From Trematomus loennbergii (Eukaryota; Chordata; Actinopteri; Perciformes; Nototheniidae), in contig JAAOOA010000448.1 of assembly GCA_012861695.1 (NCBI GenBank), positions 33,501 to 97,500 of the forward strand: a stretch of DNA of 64,000 bases, given 5' to 3'. Each line of letters begins with the position of its first letter. The stretch's first letter is position 1. Of this stretch, positions 24,231-39,269 are shown piece after piece. Under the pieces are notes generated by a model, which saw only the letters and a program-made list of their open reading frames with translations, was not told the DNA's origin and searched no databases. Both the position numbers and the translations under genes were made by a program.

Positions 24231-26280
24231 CGTCCCGAGACCTGGACTCTCTCTCTCTGCCTGTCAGACTGCTACGACCCCTATCAGACAAAAGACCTCA
24301 CTATAGGAGACTCCTCCTTCTCCATCGAACAGACAGAGAACCAGAGCTGAACCAACAACGACAAGACTGCATCCAGAACCATCTCCACCTGAGGCATCCA
24401 GAACCAGAACAGCATGCTGACATAAAGAGGCATACTCTCATCAGTCCCTCCAGACAGGACATGAAGATCCAAGCTGAGCCACGAGATTGGCACAAGAGCA
24501 GAGTGTGGGGGAATGAAAGCAGAATACGCCCTCCATACAACAGCGAAGAGACTGTAAGAAGGAGATGAAATGCAAAGCAGTTGGGCCACTGAAAAGAGTA
24601 CCAGCGGAAGGATTCAAGAGCTGGTGGACTGAGGAGAAGACAGACCTGAGGAGAAGACAGAACCAGAGGAGTTGGCATGGTCTAACAGAATGTGAGGGGG
24701 TCGTGGCTTGAGACAACAGGAGAAAAAGGAAAACGGGAGTGAGTGAGTTTATACATAAACACACTTATTCACAAACAAACTTGAATTGATTTGATAAATG
24801 TGAAAAGACAAAAAGATTTATTAGCCATGAATTAATAAATTGGCAAATTAAAATAGTAATAAAGAGGAAACTGTTAAAGTAAAATGAGGAATTAATCCTA
24901 AAACACACTGAGGGTACTGTGAGATAAAGGGGTAGACATGATGGAAATATTCACCACACTTTACACTTTAAGCAGTGAGTGTTTTGGGACTTAGGAGTAC
25001 AGAGTAGAACATATTTTTCAATCTTTCCATCATGTAAACAAATTATTCCCTAAGAGATTTTATTCATGGGTGAATTTGGTAGAGATCTAATGTGTTACAA
25101 TATTGATCTACAGCTAAAGGGATAGTTTTAGTGACCACTCTATAAGAGCAGACAAATCTGTGTTTGTTGGACGATGTTAAAGGGAGAGCTAATACCAAGC
25201 CAAATATAGTATCCAATCTAAAGTATTGTTTTCGCCATTGTAGCATAGTTATTACCATAGGAGAACTGTTAAGGTGGAAATAACATTTGTTTGTCCAAGA
25301 TGTAGAGTTTTAAAGGACACTGGGCAAAGAGCGATTGCAAATTTAATTTTGGAAAAAGCAATATAATTGGGAGTAATACATGCGGGGCCTTGGATCACTC
25401 ATTGCAATGATGCATATTTTTGACAACCCATATCGTTTAGGGAGAAGGGGTCACTCAACCCACCCAGCAGTTGTTTTAAATCTTACTTGTAGCTTCACAG
25501 GGAGCGCACGCACCAAATTATGAGTTTAAAAGACAAGCGCCACCACCTCCTGATGGTCATCCATTTAATCAGGGATGACCTGAAATTTAGAGATGTTATT
25601 TAAAGTAGAAACATATCCGCCATAAGTGAAAATTCCTAAATTGAACTACAAACCATGATGAAATAACTACTGTTTTTAAAATCCTTGATAAAGGGGAGTA
25701 ACTGTTACATGCTCGGACACCCAAGGTTCCACACACTGTTAAAGGGGTTAGCATAGTTCTTTAAGTAGACTAGAATTGAAGATAAATTAGTGAAATGAGT
25801 TATTGATATTCCACCGGTTTTCACACCATTTAAGGAACTTTATCACTGCATTAGAACAGACCACCCAAAGGTACTGAAGTAGGAACCATAAGTGATGAAA
25901 TTCTCTAACTGTTGTAACTGACCAAAATCTTCTCCCAGAAATGACTGTCTGAAATGCCGTATCCCAGAGTAGATGTTTGATGGTATCATGGAACTAAAAC
26001 CTTGTACGCAGTCTTGCCACAGGATTAGACTGGGACCTGTGCACTTGTACAGCCAGTGATGTTTTATATGCAGTACCAATGACAGTGGGGCAGTTAATCA
26101 ACATGGCGAAACACCCCAAAACCAGTAGGGCTAAGAGACCAGTCAAAGGAGGGAGTTTAGGCTCCACAGTGTACAAGGATAGCATAGGGGTGCCCAGGGG
26201 AGTGCTAGATGTTGTAGTTGCATTCCATGTACCCGCACCCTAACTTACCGATTGATCACCACGGCCTTTTCTAGAGAACA
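24231..26280 (+). other. Presumed env region of the retrovirus, no intact frame
   Basis: By position (after the integrase trace, before the 3' untranslated region) and length this should be env. I can read only short open pieces, for example around 26155-26235, all ended by stops. Minus-strand open frames at 24284-24764 are shadows. Low confidence. Confidence 0.3.
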
Positions 26281-27016
26281 TATTACTTTCATACTTTAAA
26301 AAGTATGAAAGGGGGGAGGGTACATTTCTCATAAGGGAACAGTTTCAATTGCTAGCAGAACAAGACGACCCAACCCATATACAGATATAGATGAAAATGA
26401 TGAGTTTGTTTGAATGATGTTAAATGATAGGGATGTTCAGAGATGAGATTGTTCAATGAATGTCCAGCTAAGCTGATATTTTAAATGATGAAATCATGTG
26501 AAAAAGTGAACCAGCTGCAATACTAAAATGGAGTGAATCCATTTCAATTTACTTTACACTATTCCAAGATAGTTTACTTTTTATTTACTTTATACCATTC
26601 CTACACCAAGTTTTGTGTTTTTTCTTTTTCTTTCCACTATTCTAAAATAGTTTCTTTTTTTATGTTTTATACTGTTATTAGTGATGCGATTTTTAAATTG
26701 TATGTTTTTTATGCTTTGTATAACAAGTGCCTTAACAACTGAATGTGGTATGGGAACGGTTTCTGTGAAAGGAGGGAGTAAGAAATGTTCTAATACCACA
26801 AGTTGCTGCTATATTGAATGATTAAAACTAGAAGTTATGCACAAGGGAAAACTTTTATGTTTGAAGACCAGCCAAAGTATTTTTTGTATTTGTTGTATTT
26901 TTGATGATGGTTATTTAAACCATTACATTCTGATTGTATGTTTTTAATATGAGTTATGTACTATGCAAAGTTCAGATGAAGAACTCATTAATTTTAGTAT
27001 TGTGTTCACACCTTAA

Positions 27017-27035
27017 AAGGTGTGAAAGGAGGGAT
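27017..27035 (+). other. Polypurine tract before the 3' LTR
   Basis: aaggtgtgaaaggagggat immediately precedes the 3' LTR. It overlaps a hairpin (ttcacacctt, loop aa, aaggtgtgaa at 27005-27026). The core AAAGGAGGGA recurs elsewhere in the element. Confidence 0.75.
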
Positions 27036-27814
27036 TGTTAGAAATTAAAATCAATGTTAAACAGCATAATTCAGTCTAAAACATATCGTCAGTTTAAAGC
27101 TTTTATTGTGGAAAAACCCGGAAGTTCTCAGGAAATCAATGCCAAGCTTTTATTCTGAAAATCCTTCATATCCGGTTAGCAGTTAGCATGTGGCTAATAT
27201 TACGTTTTCTGAATGTAAAGTGAAAATGACATGGAGTGTTATACACCAAAACGTACGGACTTTAACACTACATCGATAGACGTTGAGATATTATTACTGC
27301 TGAATATTAAATGAAGGTACAGTTGATCATAGAGTGTTTACACATTACGTGAGTAGCTATGACGTCAGAGGGAGTTACCATAAATGAGAACTGTGCCGTA
27401 GCGGTGTTGTTAGGACTTCTAAACTAAGTATTACAGCTGTTTATAAGGTATTAAATAGAAAGTCATCACAGAGATAAGGAGGAGAAAAGGCTTAAGGAAG
27501 TAGGCAGGGAATACAAAATGTCGAAATCATCTGTTCTCTCGCGATATCGAACCAGCAGATGAGAAGGGAGGTCCCACTATCTGCACAGCGGGGGAGAACG
27601 AGAGAGGATAAAAAGGGAGAGAGAGGACAACTCGCTCTCTTTCCTTCGCTGCAGCCACCTGAAGACATCACCGGCTTTGTCTCTTCCTTACCTATGCTTG
27701 TTCTTTAACCACGTTACTTAATTAAACTACCCATTTGAACCTTTTCAGAGACTCCATTAGTCTCATTATTTTAAGTTTCTTTCCTGGGAGCGAGAAGATC
27801 ATTATTTATCAACA
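27036..27814 (+). repeat. 3' LTR of the endogenous retrovirus
   Basis: 779 bp. Differences from the 5' LTR include aaacgtacgg for aaacttacgg, gaatattaaa for gaataataaa, ggtattaaat for ggtattacat, and several 1-2-bp indels. Confidence 0.95.
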
Positions 27815-27914
27815 AGATTTATAGCTATATTTCACAACGCTGTGTTATGGTCCCTGTTTAAGAGCAGCTGGTGAAACACTTCCTCCTCCCTGAACAGACT
27901 TTGAAAATGGGTCT

Positions 27915-28299
27915 TGTAAGAAATATGAGGATTAAAGGCTTGTGGAGTTATACAATAAACACACAACGTCTAAATCCTCTTATTAGATGCGATATTAATC
28001 ACAGAGGAATGAACCCGGGAGGAAGACCCGCCCCCCGTCGAGACCGGCCAATAGGAGAGGACTATAGACTATAACATATGATGGACAGGAAAAAACACTC
28101 TCTCTCTACCCCGCCACGCGATGAACAACAGCTGGGAGGAGGCAGCGGCACCCCATGCGATCGGGAGAGCCGCACCACTCTTACACATTCCATTTGTATC
28201 ACCGTATCATTTGTTTAATTAAATGCTGTTAACTTTAAAATAAGCTTCCTTGGACTCTTTTCAGCTAATCCTGCTCTCAGGTTTAAATCACCTTTAACA
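27915..28299. mobile_element. Solo LTR of a different retroelement
   Basis: 385 bp, TGTAAGAAAT...CCTTTAACA, flanked by GTCT on both sides (27911-27914, 28300-28303). Copy A has the empty site: aatgggtctgtactgaagtg at about 3871-3890. Unrelated in sequence to the provirus LTR. A solo LTR normally arises by LTR-LTR recombination. Confidence 0.85.
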
Positions 28300-28485
28300 G
28301 TCTGTACTTAAGTGCAATTGTTTGCTACGTACTTTTACTCCACTACAATTGATTAATACCTTTAGTTACTTTACAGATCTGGATTAATAATGTGAAATAT
28401 AATCAAGTGTTAAATCAGACTTTAGTTCCACCTGGAGTAAATTCACAAGCTACCCTGCAGTATACAAAGTAATTCAAGGGGCGGG

Positions 28486-28640
28486 AGTGGTTCAGTCTGT
28501 AGGGGATTGGTCTTTGGCCCGAAGGGTTGCCGGTTCAAGTCCCGATCGGACCAAAGAATACGGAGTATGGACTGGTACTGGAGAGGGGCCAGTTCACCTC
28601 CTGGTCCACTGCCGAAGTGCCCTTGAGCAAGGCACCTAAC
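28486..28640 (+). mobile_element. tRNA-derived SINE, copy 1
   Basis: A-box-like tggttcagtctgtaggg and B box GGTTCAAGTCC, then a body (cagttcacctcctggtcc, gtgcccttgagcaaggcacc) shared with the SINE at 57918-58205. It sits at the right edge of the duplicated block. Confidence 0.8.
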
Positions 28641-29249
28641 TTTTCACCCTCTGTCTGAAACCAGACCATTTACATGCACCCAAATATATAACACAATACA
28701 GGTAATCGAAACCCCCCCAAAAAACATAAAAGGACCCCTTTAAATGTCTGAATGGAAGTGTTTGCACCGGTTGACCCCCGTATTTTCTGGATAACCTGGA
28801 CCAAAATCCTTCGTGCACACAAGTATGAGGAAGAGGTTCAAAGTTCCAGGTAGCATACTAAAAAGAGAAAAGTATGCGAGTTGGAACGCAGACAAAAAGT
28901 CAAGGTGAGTGAGAACTGGTTTCCTCAGCGTGCGTTCAGACCATTCTTCTTAAGTGAGAACAAACACACGCCTCAGTGGAGAGCAGATTCCTCAGCACAC
29001 TGCGCTTTGTACTGCGTACGTGCCACTCATTCTTCAAATCCCTCCGGACAAAGACGCTTGTTGTAGAGTGAAAGGTAAACAGTGAGACGTCAGGACAAAC
29101 ATTAGCAGAGAACAGTTTGAGCTCTTCTGTCACTCTGAGGAAGAGCACATGTCAACTTTTGAAGAGAGGCAAAGTCCCTTATGCAGGCAACAGTGAACAC
29201 AATTTAAGAAATATAAAATACAAAGTGCAAAAACTCCAGATATGAAATA
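28641..29249. other. No gene seen
   Basis: No astacin or other exon recognised, although the missing astacin parts would be expected near here if this block carried its own copy. Confidence 0.45.
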
Positions 29250-29575
29250 ATGAGTGTCTTTGTAGTCAAGTTTTGTCTTTTTATGGCCATTGTGAGTGTC
29301 TTTGTAGACACCTTCTGTCTCTTTGTAGTCATATTTTGTCTTTTTATAGACATGTTATGTAACTTTTTAGTCACTTGAGTCTCTCTGTGGTCATGTTGTG
29401 CTCTTTGTAGTCTTTTGAGTATTGTTTTGATTATTTTGTGTAACTTTTAAGTCCTTATTAGTCTCCTCAGAGTCGTTTTGAGTCTTTTGTAGGCCTTAAG
29501 TGTCTCTTTTGGTAATTGACTGTCTCTCTGCAGTCATTTAGTGTCTCTTTGTGGTGATTAAGTGTCTCTTTCTGA
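29250..29575. repeat. Degenerate minisatellite (gtctctttgtagtca words)
   Basis: Repeated, diverged words such as gtgtctttgtagtcaagttt and gtctctttgtggtgatt through about 325 bp, directly before the astacin exon at 29603. Confidence 0.8.
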
Positions 29576-29602
29576 CCCTCGCTGTGATTCTCCTCCTCTC
29601 AG

Positions 29603-29684
29603 GTTGGGCGTACGCCTTCGACAAGATAAACACGCTGAACCTGAACACACCATACGACTACAACTCCGTCATGCAGTACCACAG
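29603..29684 (+). CDS. Astacin metalloprotease, Met-turn exon
   Basis: Between acceptor ctcctctcag and donor CACAG|GTTACC the frame reads WAYAFDKINTLNLNTPYDYN followed by SVMQYH. The SVM-Y is the Met-turn plus the tyrosine zinc ligand of astacins. The exon begins with GT completing a glycine codon, exactly the phase left by the exon ending at 4934, giving ENIQS-G-WAYAF at the junction, as in the family. It ends in phase 2, matching the next exon at 30460. No frameshift. If the gene still works, the intron before this exon is 24.7 kb. Confidence 0.8.
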
Positions 29685-30459
29685 GTTACCAAGCATTCAT
29701 CTTCATTTATATACGCATATATTGGATATAAGTCAAAGGAACAGTTCACCCAAAACAATGAATTATAGACAGAACTGAGGCTTGAATTGCAGTAAGGAGA
29801 GCCCAAGAAATAAAAGTGCAAATGTATTTCTACAGACCCAAAAACAGCTAAATATGTTTCAAAAAGGTCCGTTTTTATTTGAAAAAAAATACCTTTGGAC
29901 TACAGGTAGCCTGGACAGGTGAGTAACATTAACAATTCATATAATTTCGGGTAAGTTCGAATTCTGAGAAAGAAACAAAAATCTTTTTGAGAAAAAGTTT
30001 GAATTCCGAGAACATTTTGAAATTGTTCTAATTCTGAGGAAAAAATATAATTCTGAAAAAAAAATTGAAAACATTTTGAATAGTCCAGCCCATCTCTTCT
30101 TTTATTCTTTTTCTTAATAAAGCAGCTAAATGAAGTTATTACAGCGACAGAATTAATAACAGTTGGCAAATAATAATAATAGATAATATTTAAATGCATA
30201 ACATTGATAAGAGTGAAACCAGGATTAAAATAGGTCCCAAGCTCTCAAAGAAATGCAAATATACAATTTACCTACACTGCCTTATGGGCCTTTTTCTCAT
30301 TTACACAATAAATATGTCGTCATAATATTGAGATAGATCTGATTTGTTTTGGTGACTGAATCGACTCGTTTAGGAGCATTTGAGTCTCAATGATTTCTAA
30401 ATGTTTAATATATATACAAGCTAATAATAATGAAGCCTCTGTGCTCTTATTATTTCCAG

Positions 30460-30576
30460 GTATGCCTTCAGTGGGAACAATATGCCCACCATGGTGCCGA
30501 TCCCCAACGCCAACGTAGAGTTCGGCACGGCCAATCAGATGAGCAGGAACGACATCAGCAGACTGAACACGCTGAT
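30460..30576 (+). CDS. Astacin metalloprotease, exon after the Met-turn
   Basis: Acceptor tatttccag, then reading YAFSGNNMPTMVPIPNANVE and FGTANQMSRNDISRLNTL, the C-terminal part of an astacin domain (the tail normally ends LN.LY.C). The likely donor is CTGAT|GTCTGA at 30576/30577, leaving phase 2. Clean frame and joint with the preceding exon across the intron 29685-30459. Confidence 0.8.
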
Positions 30577-31046
30577 GTCTGACTTTCCTTTTTTAAAGAA
30601 TTACACTTTTGGTCAGATTTCAATTTCCCCCAAATCAATTCAGACACAAACACAAAAAAATTACTTTTTTTTAGATCTCAAAAATATTTGATTTCACATG
30701 TGGCCCTGATCTTCCTCCGTAAAGTAGAAGTATACATTTGCATCAAATTTAAATTTAAACACTCCAGGAGGAGGAGCAGCGCTCTGACCTACACAGAGCC
30801 TCGGTTACAACCTCCTCTTCATTTGAAAAGAGCTTTTAGTTGTAAAATAAGTTGGTAAACTTACAAAATCTGAAGGGGTTAAATACTTGTGTTGTGGCAA
30901 TTAGCACAGGAAAGAATGAAACAGAGAGGAATCAATAAAACACAAACACAGATATAGCTGAATGTCTTGTGACCATTTTAAAGTTGGAATAAAGTCTCTA
31001 GTTGAAAGTATGTGGAAGGAGAAGCATTTTGCACACGGCGTAGGTG

Positions 31047-32355
31047 AACCCTTATGTTGTGTTCGAGTCTCCCGTGACCCGTTTCAAGTTTAAATTATAT
31101 AATAGCTACGCTCTAGTTTTTTGTATCGGAACAAGGCTTCATGATATCCTCCACAACAGATATATAAACACTACAAAACTGATTTTGACAATTTTTGCCC
31201 AGTCTGAAGGTCTCTAAAAAAAGTGTATAATTTGGTGTTCGGGTCTGGGGAGACTCAGCAGCATTGTTTTGGGTCACTCGGGGTCAAATTTGGCCCAATC
31301 AAGATTAATCTTTTACTTTAGACGCCCCTCCCCCACCCCCTTCATCCACTGTAACAATAATTTAATCTGGGGAGATTGTATTCTAATATTAGTCTATTAT
31401 AGTCAGATAACGTAATGATCCACTGTCTTCACTATAGTGAATATAATGAGTGAATTGAATCACATATAAATATGTGGTGTAATGTGTTTTGAGGCCATAA
31501 CATTAAATTACAACAGGATTGTACGGTTATGAATGAATTATAAATTAGTTCAGTCAGACAACTCACGTGTTTCTTAATATGTTTATTATAAGCAGCATAT
31601 CGTTTGAGTTTGGCGTCTAGGCTCGCGCCTCATCACTCCACAGATTTACAAAGAACATTGAGTGATGATTAGATAACTATCCCCCGAGCCTACAGGTGGA
31701 AGCTGGGGTGGAAGCTGGGGTGGAAGCTGGGGTGGAAGCTGGGGTGGAAGCTGGGGTGGAAGCTGGGGTGGGAGCTGGGGTGGGAGCTGGGGTGGGCTGG
31801 GGCGGAAGCTGGGCGGGAGCTGGGGCGGAAGCTGGGGCGGAAGCTGGGTGGAAGCTGGGGTGGAAGCTGGGGCTGGAAGCTGGGGCAGAAGCTGGGGCGG
31901 AAGCTGGGGTGGAAGCTGGGGTGGAAGCTGGGGCGGAAGCTGGGGCAGAAGCTGGGGGGAAGCTGGGTGGTGGTGGGGCAGGCGAGCAGCAGCAACATGA
32001 AACACAGCAGCAGGAACATGAACATAGCAATAGCAAGTGAACACAGCAGTGGCAGCAGCAGCATAGCGAGGCAGAGGCAGGAAGACCTGGCAGCTTAAAT
32101 AGAGCGGCATGTTTAGGAGAATGTGTTTGGTTGGTTGTAAGAGGGACGAGGTGCGTCACGTGTTAATGTATCATTGGTGCTCGAGTTGACTGCCTGAACT
32201 AGCTTGCAGGCTTCGCCCCATTTATGATGTAGTTAAAACAATATTGGATGATAGTCATTATTTTTGTGTGTTTTGGACTGAGATAAATCATGGGTCAAAA
32301 TTGACCCGCGAACACCATGAACGGTAACGGCTTTCGAACACAACACAAGGGTTAA
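31047..32355. mobile_element. TIR DNA transposon (AACCCTTRTGTTGTGTTCG ends)
   Basis: Left end AACCCTTATGTTGTGTTCG and inverted right end CGAACACAACACAAGGGTT, about 1.3 kb apart, in the astacin intron 30577-32660. A GGGTCAAATTTGGCCC-type word follows the left end and gggtcaaaattgaccc precedes the right end. No transposase is readable. It carries a minisatellite. Confidence 0.75.
31693..31978. repeat. 12-bp minisatellite (ggaagctggggt)
   Basis: About 24 units of ggaagctggggt with variants (ggagctggggtg, ggaagctggggc). It yields Pro/Ala/Ser-rich open frames on the minus strand that are not genes. Confidence 0.95.
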
Positions 32356-32660
32356 AGAGGATTTGAAGGGTTCTCCCATTGAGTTACATGTTATAACGTT
32401 TCCCATCATGTGCTGAAAAGGCTGAATATTTTCATATTTGAATGCTTTCTTTAGCTGAAAGTAGGCTGAAGTTATTCAACGGCAAAACATGGGGTGAAAT
32501 AATAAGAAGACGGAAGAATAAAGAAACAGAAGAACCAAAGTGTAAACAGCATTCACACTAAATATGAACCTGAAAACTATACGTCCTCTTTGACTGACAC
32601 CAAAATGATGATTTGTGGTTGAAACCTTCTTTTAAATCTTTTCTTTTTACCCTCCAACAG

Positions 32661-33113
32661 ATGTGTCTCAATGGAGAAGAAGAAACCTCAGATTCCTTAG
32701 AGTCCATGGAGGTGAGTTCCTCCGAGGAGACGTCCCCCGCTGTGTCCCCTTCCCAGGATCCCCCCCCACAGGACGCCATCACAGAGACTGAACCTCCTTC
32801 CTCACCTCCTCCCCTCCTCATCTCCTTCCCTCCTCTCCTCTCAGAGGACCCTCAGACCTCCACAGACCCCCTCCCTCTCCTCCCTGAAGACCCAGCAAAC
32901 ATAGCTCTGTTTGTGGACGTTTCTCCGAGCGCTGACCTCCTGAACGTCCTCTGCCTCCCCCTCCCAATTCCAGAGTTTCCTCACCCTTTCTCCACAGCAG
33001 CCCCCACCCTAAATGTGCCTCTAAGCACCGCCCTCACCGGGGTCCCTGTTTGCGTCACCTTCCAGTTCTACACCCCAGAACCAGAACCAGAACCCAGAGG
33101 AGACAGCAAGTGA
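32661..33113 (+). CDS. Terminal exon, probably of the astacin gene; reading frame uncertain
   Basis: Preceded by a good acceptor (ctttttaccctccaacag). Open from the first base for 150 codons: an acidic, Ser/Pro-rich tail ending YTPEPEPEPEPRGDSK, with AATAAA at 33198-33203. Joined to the donor at 30576 by normal GT-AG rules, the frame would instead be the one that reads ATA-TGT and stops after about 14 residues, placing the final astacin Cys right after NTL-I. Joined in the long frame it would also place a Cys (M-C-L) there. So this is either a short astacin tail plus 3' UTR, or a C-terminal extension that needs an unseen donor or one indel. No other gene is evident to own this exon. Confidence 0.5.
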   Translation: MCLNGEEETSDSLESMEVSSSEETSPAVSPSQDPPPQDAITETEPPSSPPPLLISFPPLLSEDPQTSTDPLPLLPEDPANIALFVDVSPSADLLNVLCLPLPIPEFPHPFSTAAPTLNVPLSTALTGVPVCVTFQFYTPEPEPEPRGDSK

Positions 33114-33203
33114 TCCAAAGAGACTAAGTGAAGTGTTTTGGCCGTGCTGCTCTCTGACAGAGGGTCTGTGAGGGTCTGAACGTAATCTGATTTTGAATAA
33201 AAT

Positions 33204-35700
33204 ATATCATTGCGGTCTGGTTATTATGTACTTTATAACTCTATCATCTTTATTTTCCATTTCATTGTATTTTTGAATGACTTTTTTTATTGTTTTAATC
33301 TATTTTATTTTCACATCTTTTATTCTACCTATTTCTATTATTAAGATTTAAGAGACTGCGGTGCTTTGAGAATCCGACTGCACTTTCAATATCCAACGTG
33401 TTTATGATGCGCCAGCGGACGTCATTTGTGCGTCTGCTGCTGTGGGGAAACTATGGAAACTACAGTTTTCTATACAGAAATAGGAACTAATGGCGCATTT
33501 CTACTACAGCGCGGAGCTCGCTTTAAGCGTGCACGGCCCGTTTTTGGTTGCGTTTCCACTTAGCGTAGTTCCGGCTAGCGGGTACTATTTTACAGTTTTT
33601 CTGGCCCCATAAAATCGACGTTCTTTCTGGGCCAACAACCAGGCTGAGTCGGGCTGAGTTTGCTAAACTAGAGAGAGAATCGCTGGCAAGGGGGCTACAA
33701 CTACAACAAGATGGACATATTTGACCGTGATTTAATTGTAATACACGTTTCAAAATGATGCCGAAGTAACAACATACTGATACCGGTTCGTAAAAACCAT
33801 GAATTAATGCTTTGACAAGTCTGCAGACAGACGGCAGGCGAAACACCTTTTAAAAAGCGTGTTTCTGAATGGAGATTGGCTAAGCTAACGCAGTATATGC
33901 TCCGACCGTCCACACTCACAACAACGGCCTTCAGACATAAATAAACCAGCGACTGTATTCGCCATGAAGAACGATAACAGATATCTGTGAAAGGAAGTTG
34001 AGTATCTGAAGTGTAATTTTTGTGTACTTTCGGGTTAATAATGTGGCCTTTTTGGCAGTTTAACTAAAGGTGTGTGGCTGCTGCTGTGAGGAAATATCTG
34101 CCTGAAATTACAATGGGCTTTAATGGAGACATGTTGAACGTTTTTGTCACTTCATGCCCTCAAGAGGCATTTTGTTTAATTATTTTGCCTAATTATTTGT
34201 CATTCTTCAAGCTACGAGATGTTTTCCTACGTTTCTCATGAAAAATGATGTCTCAAGAATGTAGGGTTTGGGAATTATGGCAGTTTTAAAAAAAATATGA
34301 AGGGAAATTTCAAGATTTCCTACCCTCTAGCTGTGACATCACGCACTCTAACTTAACGAGCTGCGCAATGTTAAAGTTCAAATGTTAAAAGTGATGTATT
34401 ATGGGATGTATCTCTGGAATTATGAAAGTTATGAATGATAAAAGTAATAGCAGTCGATTCCCGACCGAGCTGAACGTTTTGATGTTTGAACGGAGTTTCT
34501 TCAATGTTGAGTTTCTGCGATGTTGAATGTGGGAGGAGAAGACGGACAAAATAATTAGACGGAATAATAATAAGAAGAAGAATTTTGTCCGTAGCATAAT
34601 ATATAGTGGGAATGCTGTATCAGCATTCCCACTAAATTATTCTGCTGTTTGGTAAACAATTAGTTTCTTACTCTTCCTTCCACGGATCCTAAAGCAAAAA
34701 GTATGTGCTGGGCACTAAGTACGGCAAAGTAGGTGTGAAAGCGGCTATTGTGTTCTTTTTAACCAAATATCTCTCAGAGGGGCGTGTGGAGTGGCTCCTT
34801 ATTTTCATCTAAAGTAACAGACAGAGAATCAGCACTTTTGAAACAGGGCTGAAACAGAGGGGATTATGGGATGCTGCAATGATCTGTTTGGTGTTTGGAG
34901 CCACACACTTCAGAGACATGTTTGGTACATATCTGAGAGCTATAATGTATTGATGAAAAAGAGTATAATACTGTAGTTGACCTTTAAGTTCAATTTGAAG
35001 GTATGTTTACTTTCCTATTATTTTTATGTTAAGCGACTACAGCTAACTTCACTACAATTACCTTATGACTTGTTACTGGGACCTATCCAGATAAAGATAG
35101 TGAAGATTAACACCTAAATAAAATACAGGAAGTTGTTATACAGTAAACTTAACCCCAAAACAATAACATTTGTGGCCTTGTGCCTTGTGATCCTTACAAA
35201 TGAGTCTCAAATAACAGAGTTCCCTTCCATGTCAAGAAATAAACAGCATAGGTTGAAATATCATTTTAATATCAATTCAAAGTCTTCATAAATGATCACT
35301 GACAGTGTTAACGTCCGTAGAGACATCATGCCTGATGATGCACAAAATGCAGCACGCCCCACTTGTTTTTAATCACAGCTGACCTGGTTTTTTGCTGTAA
35401 ATATAAAAGAGACACAACTGCCATCCAGCTGAGGTTAGACTGGATTGACTGCATGTGTACTTTAAACCATAAAAATACTATGATTATAATTAGGAATATT
35501 TGAATCAGATGTCGTGAAGGAGAAATAAATAAAGAATATCATACAATAAATACGTAAGAAAAGTATGTAAGATACATTTTTATTTGTCTACTTTGAGTTA
35601 ATGTGTTCCTTCATCACACCCTTTGGCGTCGCTGTGGGTTTCTCTGCACTCAGTTGCAAGGAGCCAAATCTCGCACAAAAGCGCGAGGTTTAGAAATCCC
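33204..35700. other. No gene seen; dispersed repeats with a perfect hairpin
   Basis: 33490-33700 looks like transposon sequence. 34380-34640 resembles a dispersed fish repeat and ends in a perfect 14-bp inverted repeat with a 3-base loop (TAGTGGGAATGCTG / CAGCATTCCCACTA, 34604-34634). Confidence 0.45.
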
Positions 35701-35703
35701 GTT

Positions 35704-35711
35704 CCTCTTTC
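35704..35711 (+). promoter_or_regulatory. 5' TOP-like pyrimidine tract at the rpl27a start
   Basis: cctctttc lies 15 bases before the ATG that forms the whole coding part of exon 1. Ribosomal protein mRNAs normally begin at such a C within an oligopyrimidine tract, which confers mTOR-dependent translation. The exact start site is inferred. Confidence 0.55.
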
Positions 35712-35725
35712 AACTAGCCTCCAAG

Positions 35726-39236
<3,511 letters not shown>

Positions 39237-39269
39237 TGTTCCTGTCAGTGTGTTTTTGGAAAAATAAAC

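Larger units (their letters stand above)
16913..27814 (+). mobile_element. Endogenous retrovirus with two 779-bp LTRs, defective
   Basis: A 10.9-kb provirus flanked by the 4-bp duplication AGAT (16909-16912 and 27815-27818). Direct evidence: two LTRs of identical length (TGTTAG...TCAACA), a primer-binding site matching the tRNA-Trp 3' end two bases after the 5' LTR, a broken gag with one CCHC zinc knuckle, an integrase-end trace, and a purine tract before the 3' LTR. Reverse transcriptase and most of pol are not readable: between gag and the integrase trace only about 1.5 kb remains once a nested 1.1-kb transposon is discounted. The LTRs differ by only about four or five substitutions plus several 1-2-bp indels, so the insertion is young relative to its coding decay. 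That suggests a defective copy mobilised by helper proteins. It interrupts TRIM copy B upstream DNA in the plus orientation. Confidence 0.92.

Noticed and set aside
24284..24764. Overlapping minus-strand frames inside the provirus
   Set aside because: They are antisense to the retroviral env region and resemble no known protein.
28486..28560. Possible functional tRNA gene (B box GGTTCAAGTCC)
   Set aside because: No cloverleaf can be drawn, and the head is followed by a SINE body shared with 57918-58205.
31646..32159. Pro/Ala/Ser-rich open frames on the minus strand
   Set aside because: Translation of the 12-bp minisatellite in three frames.
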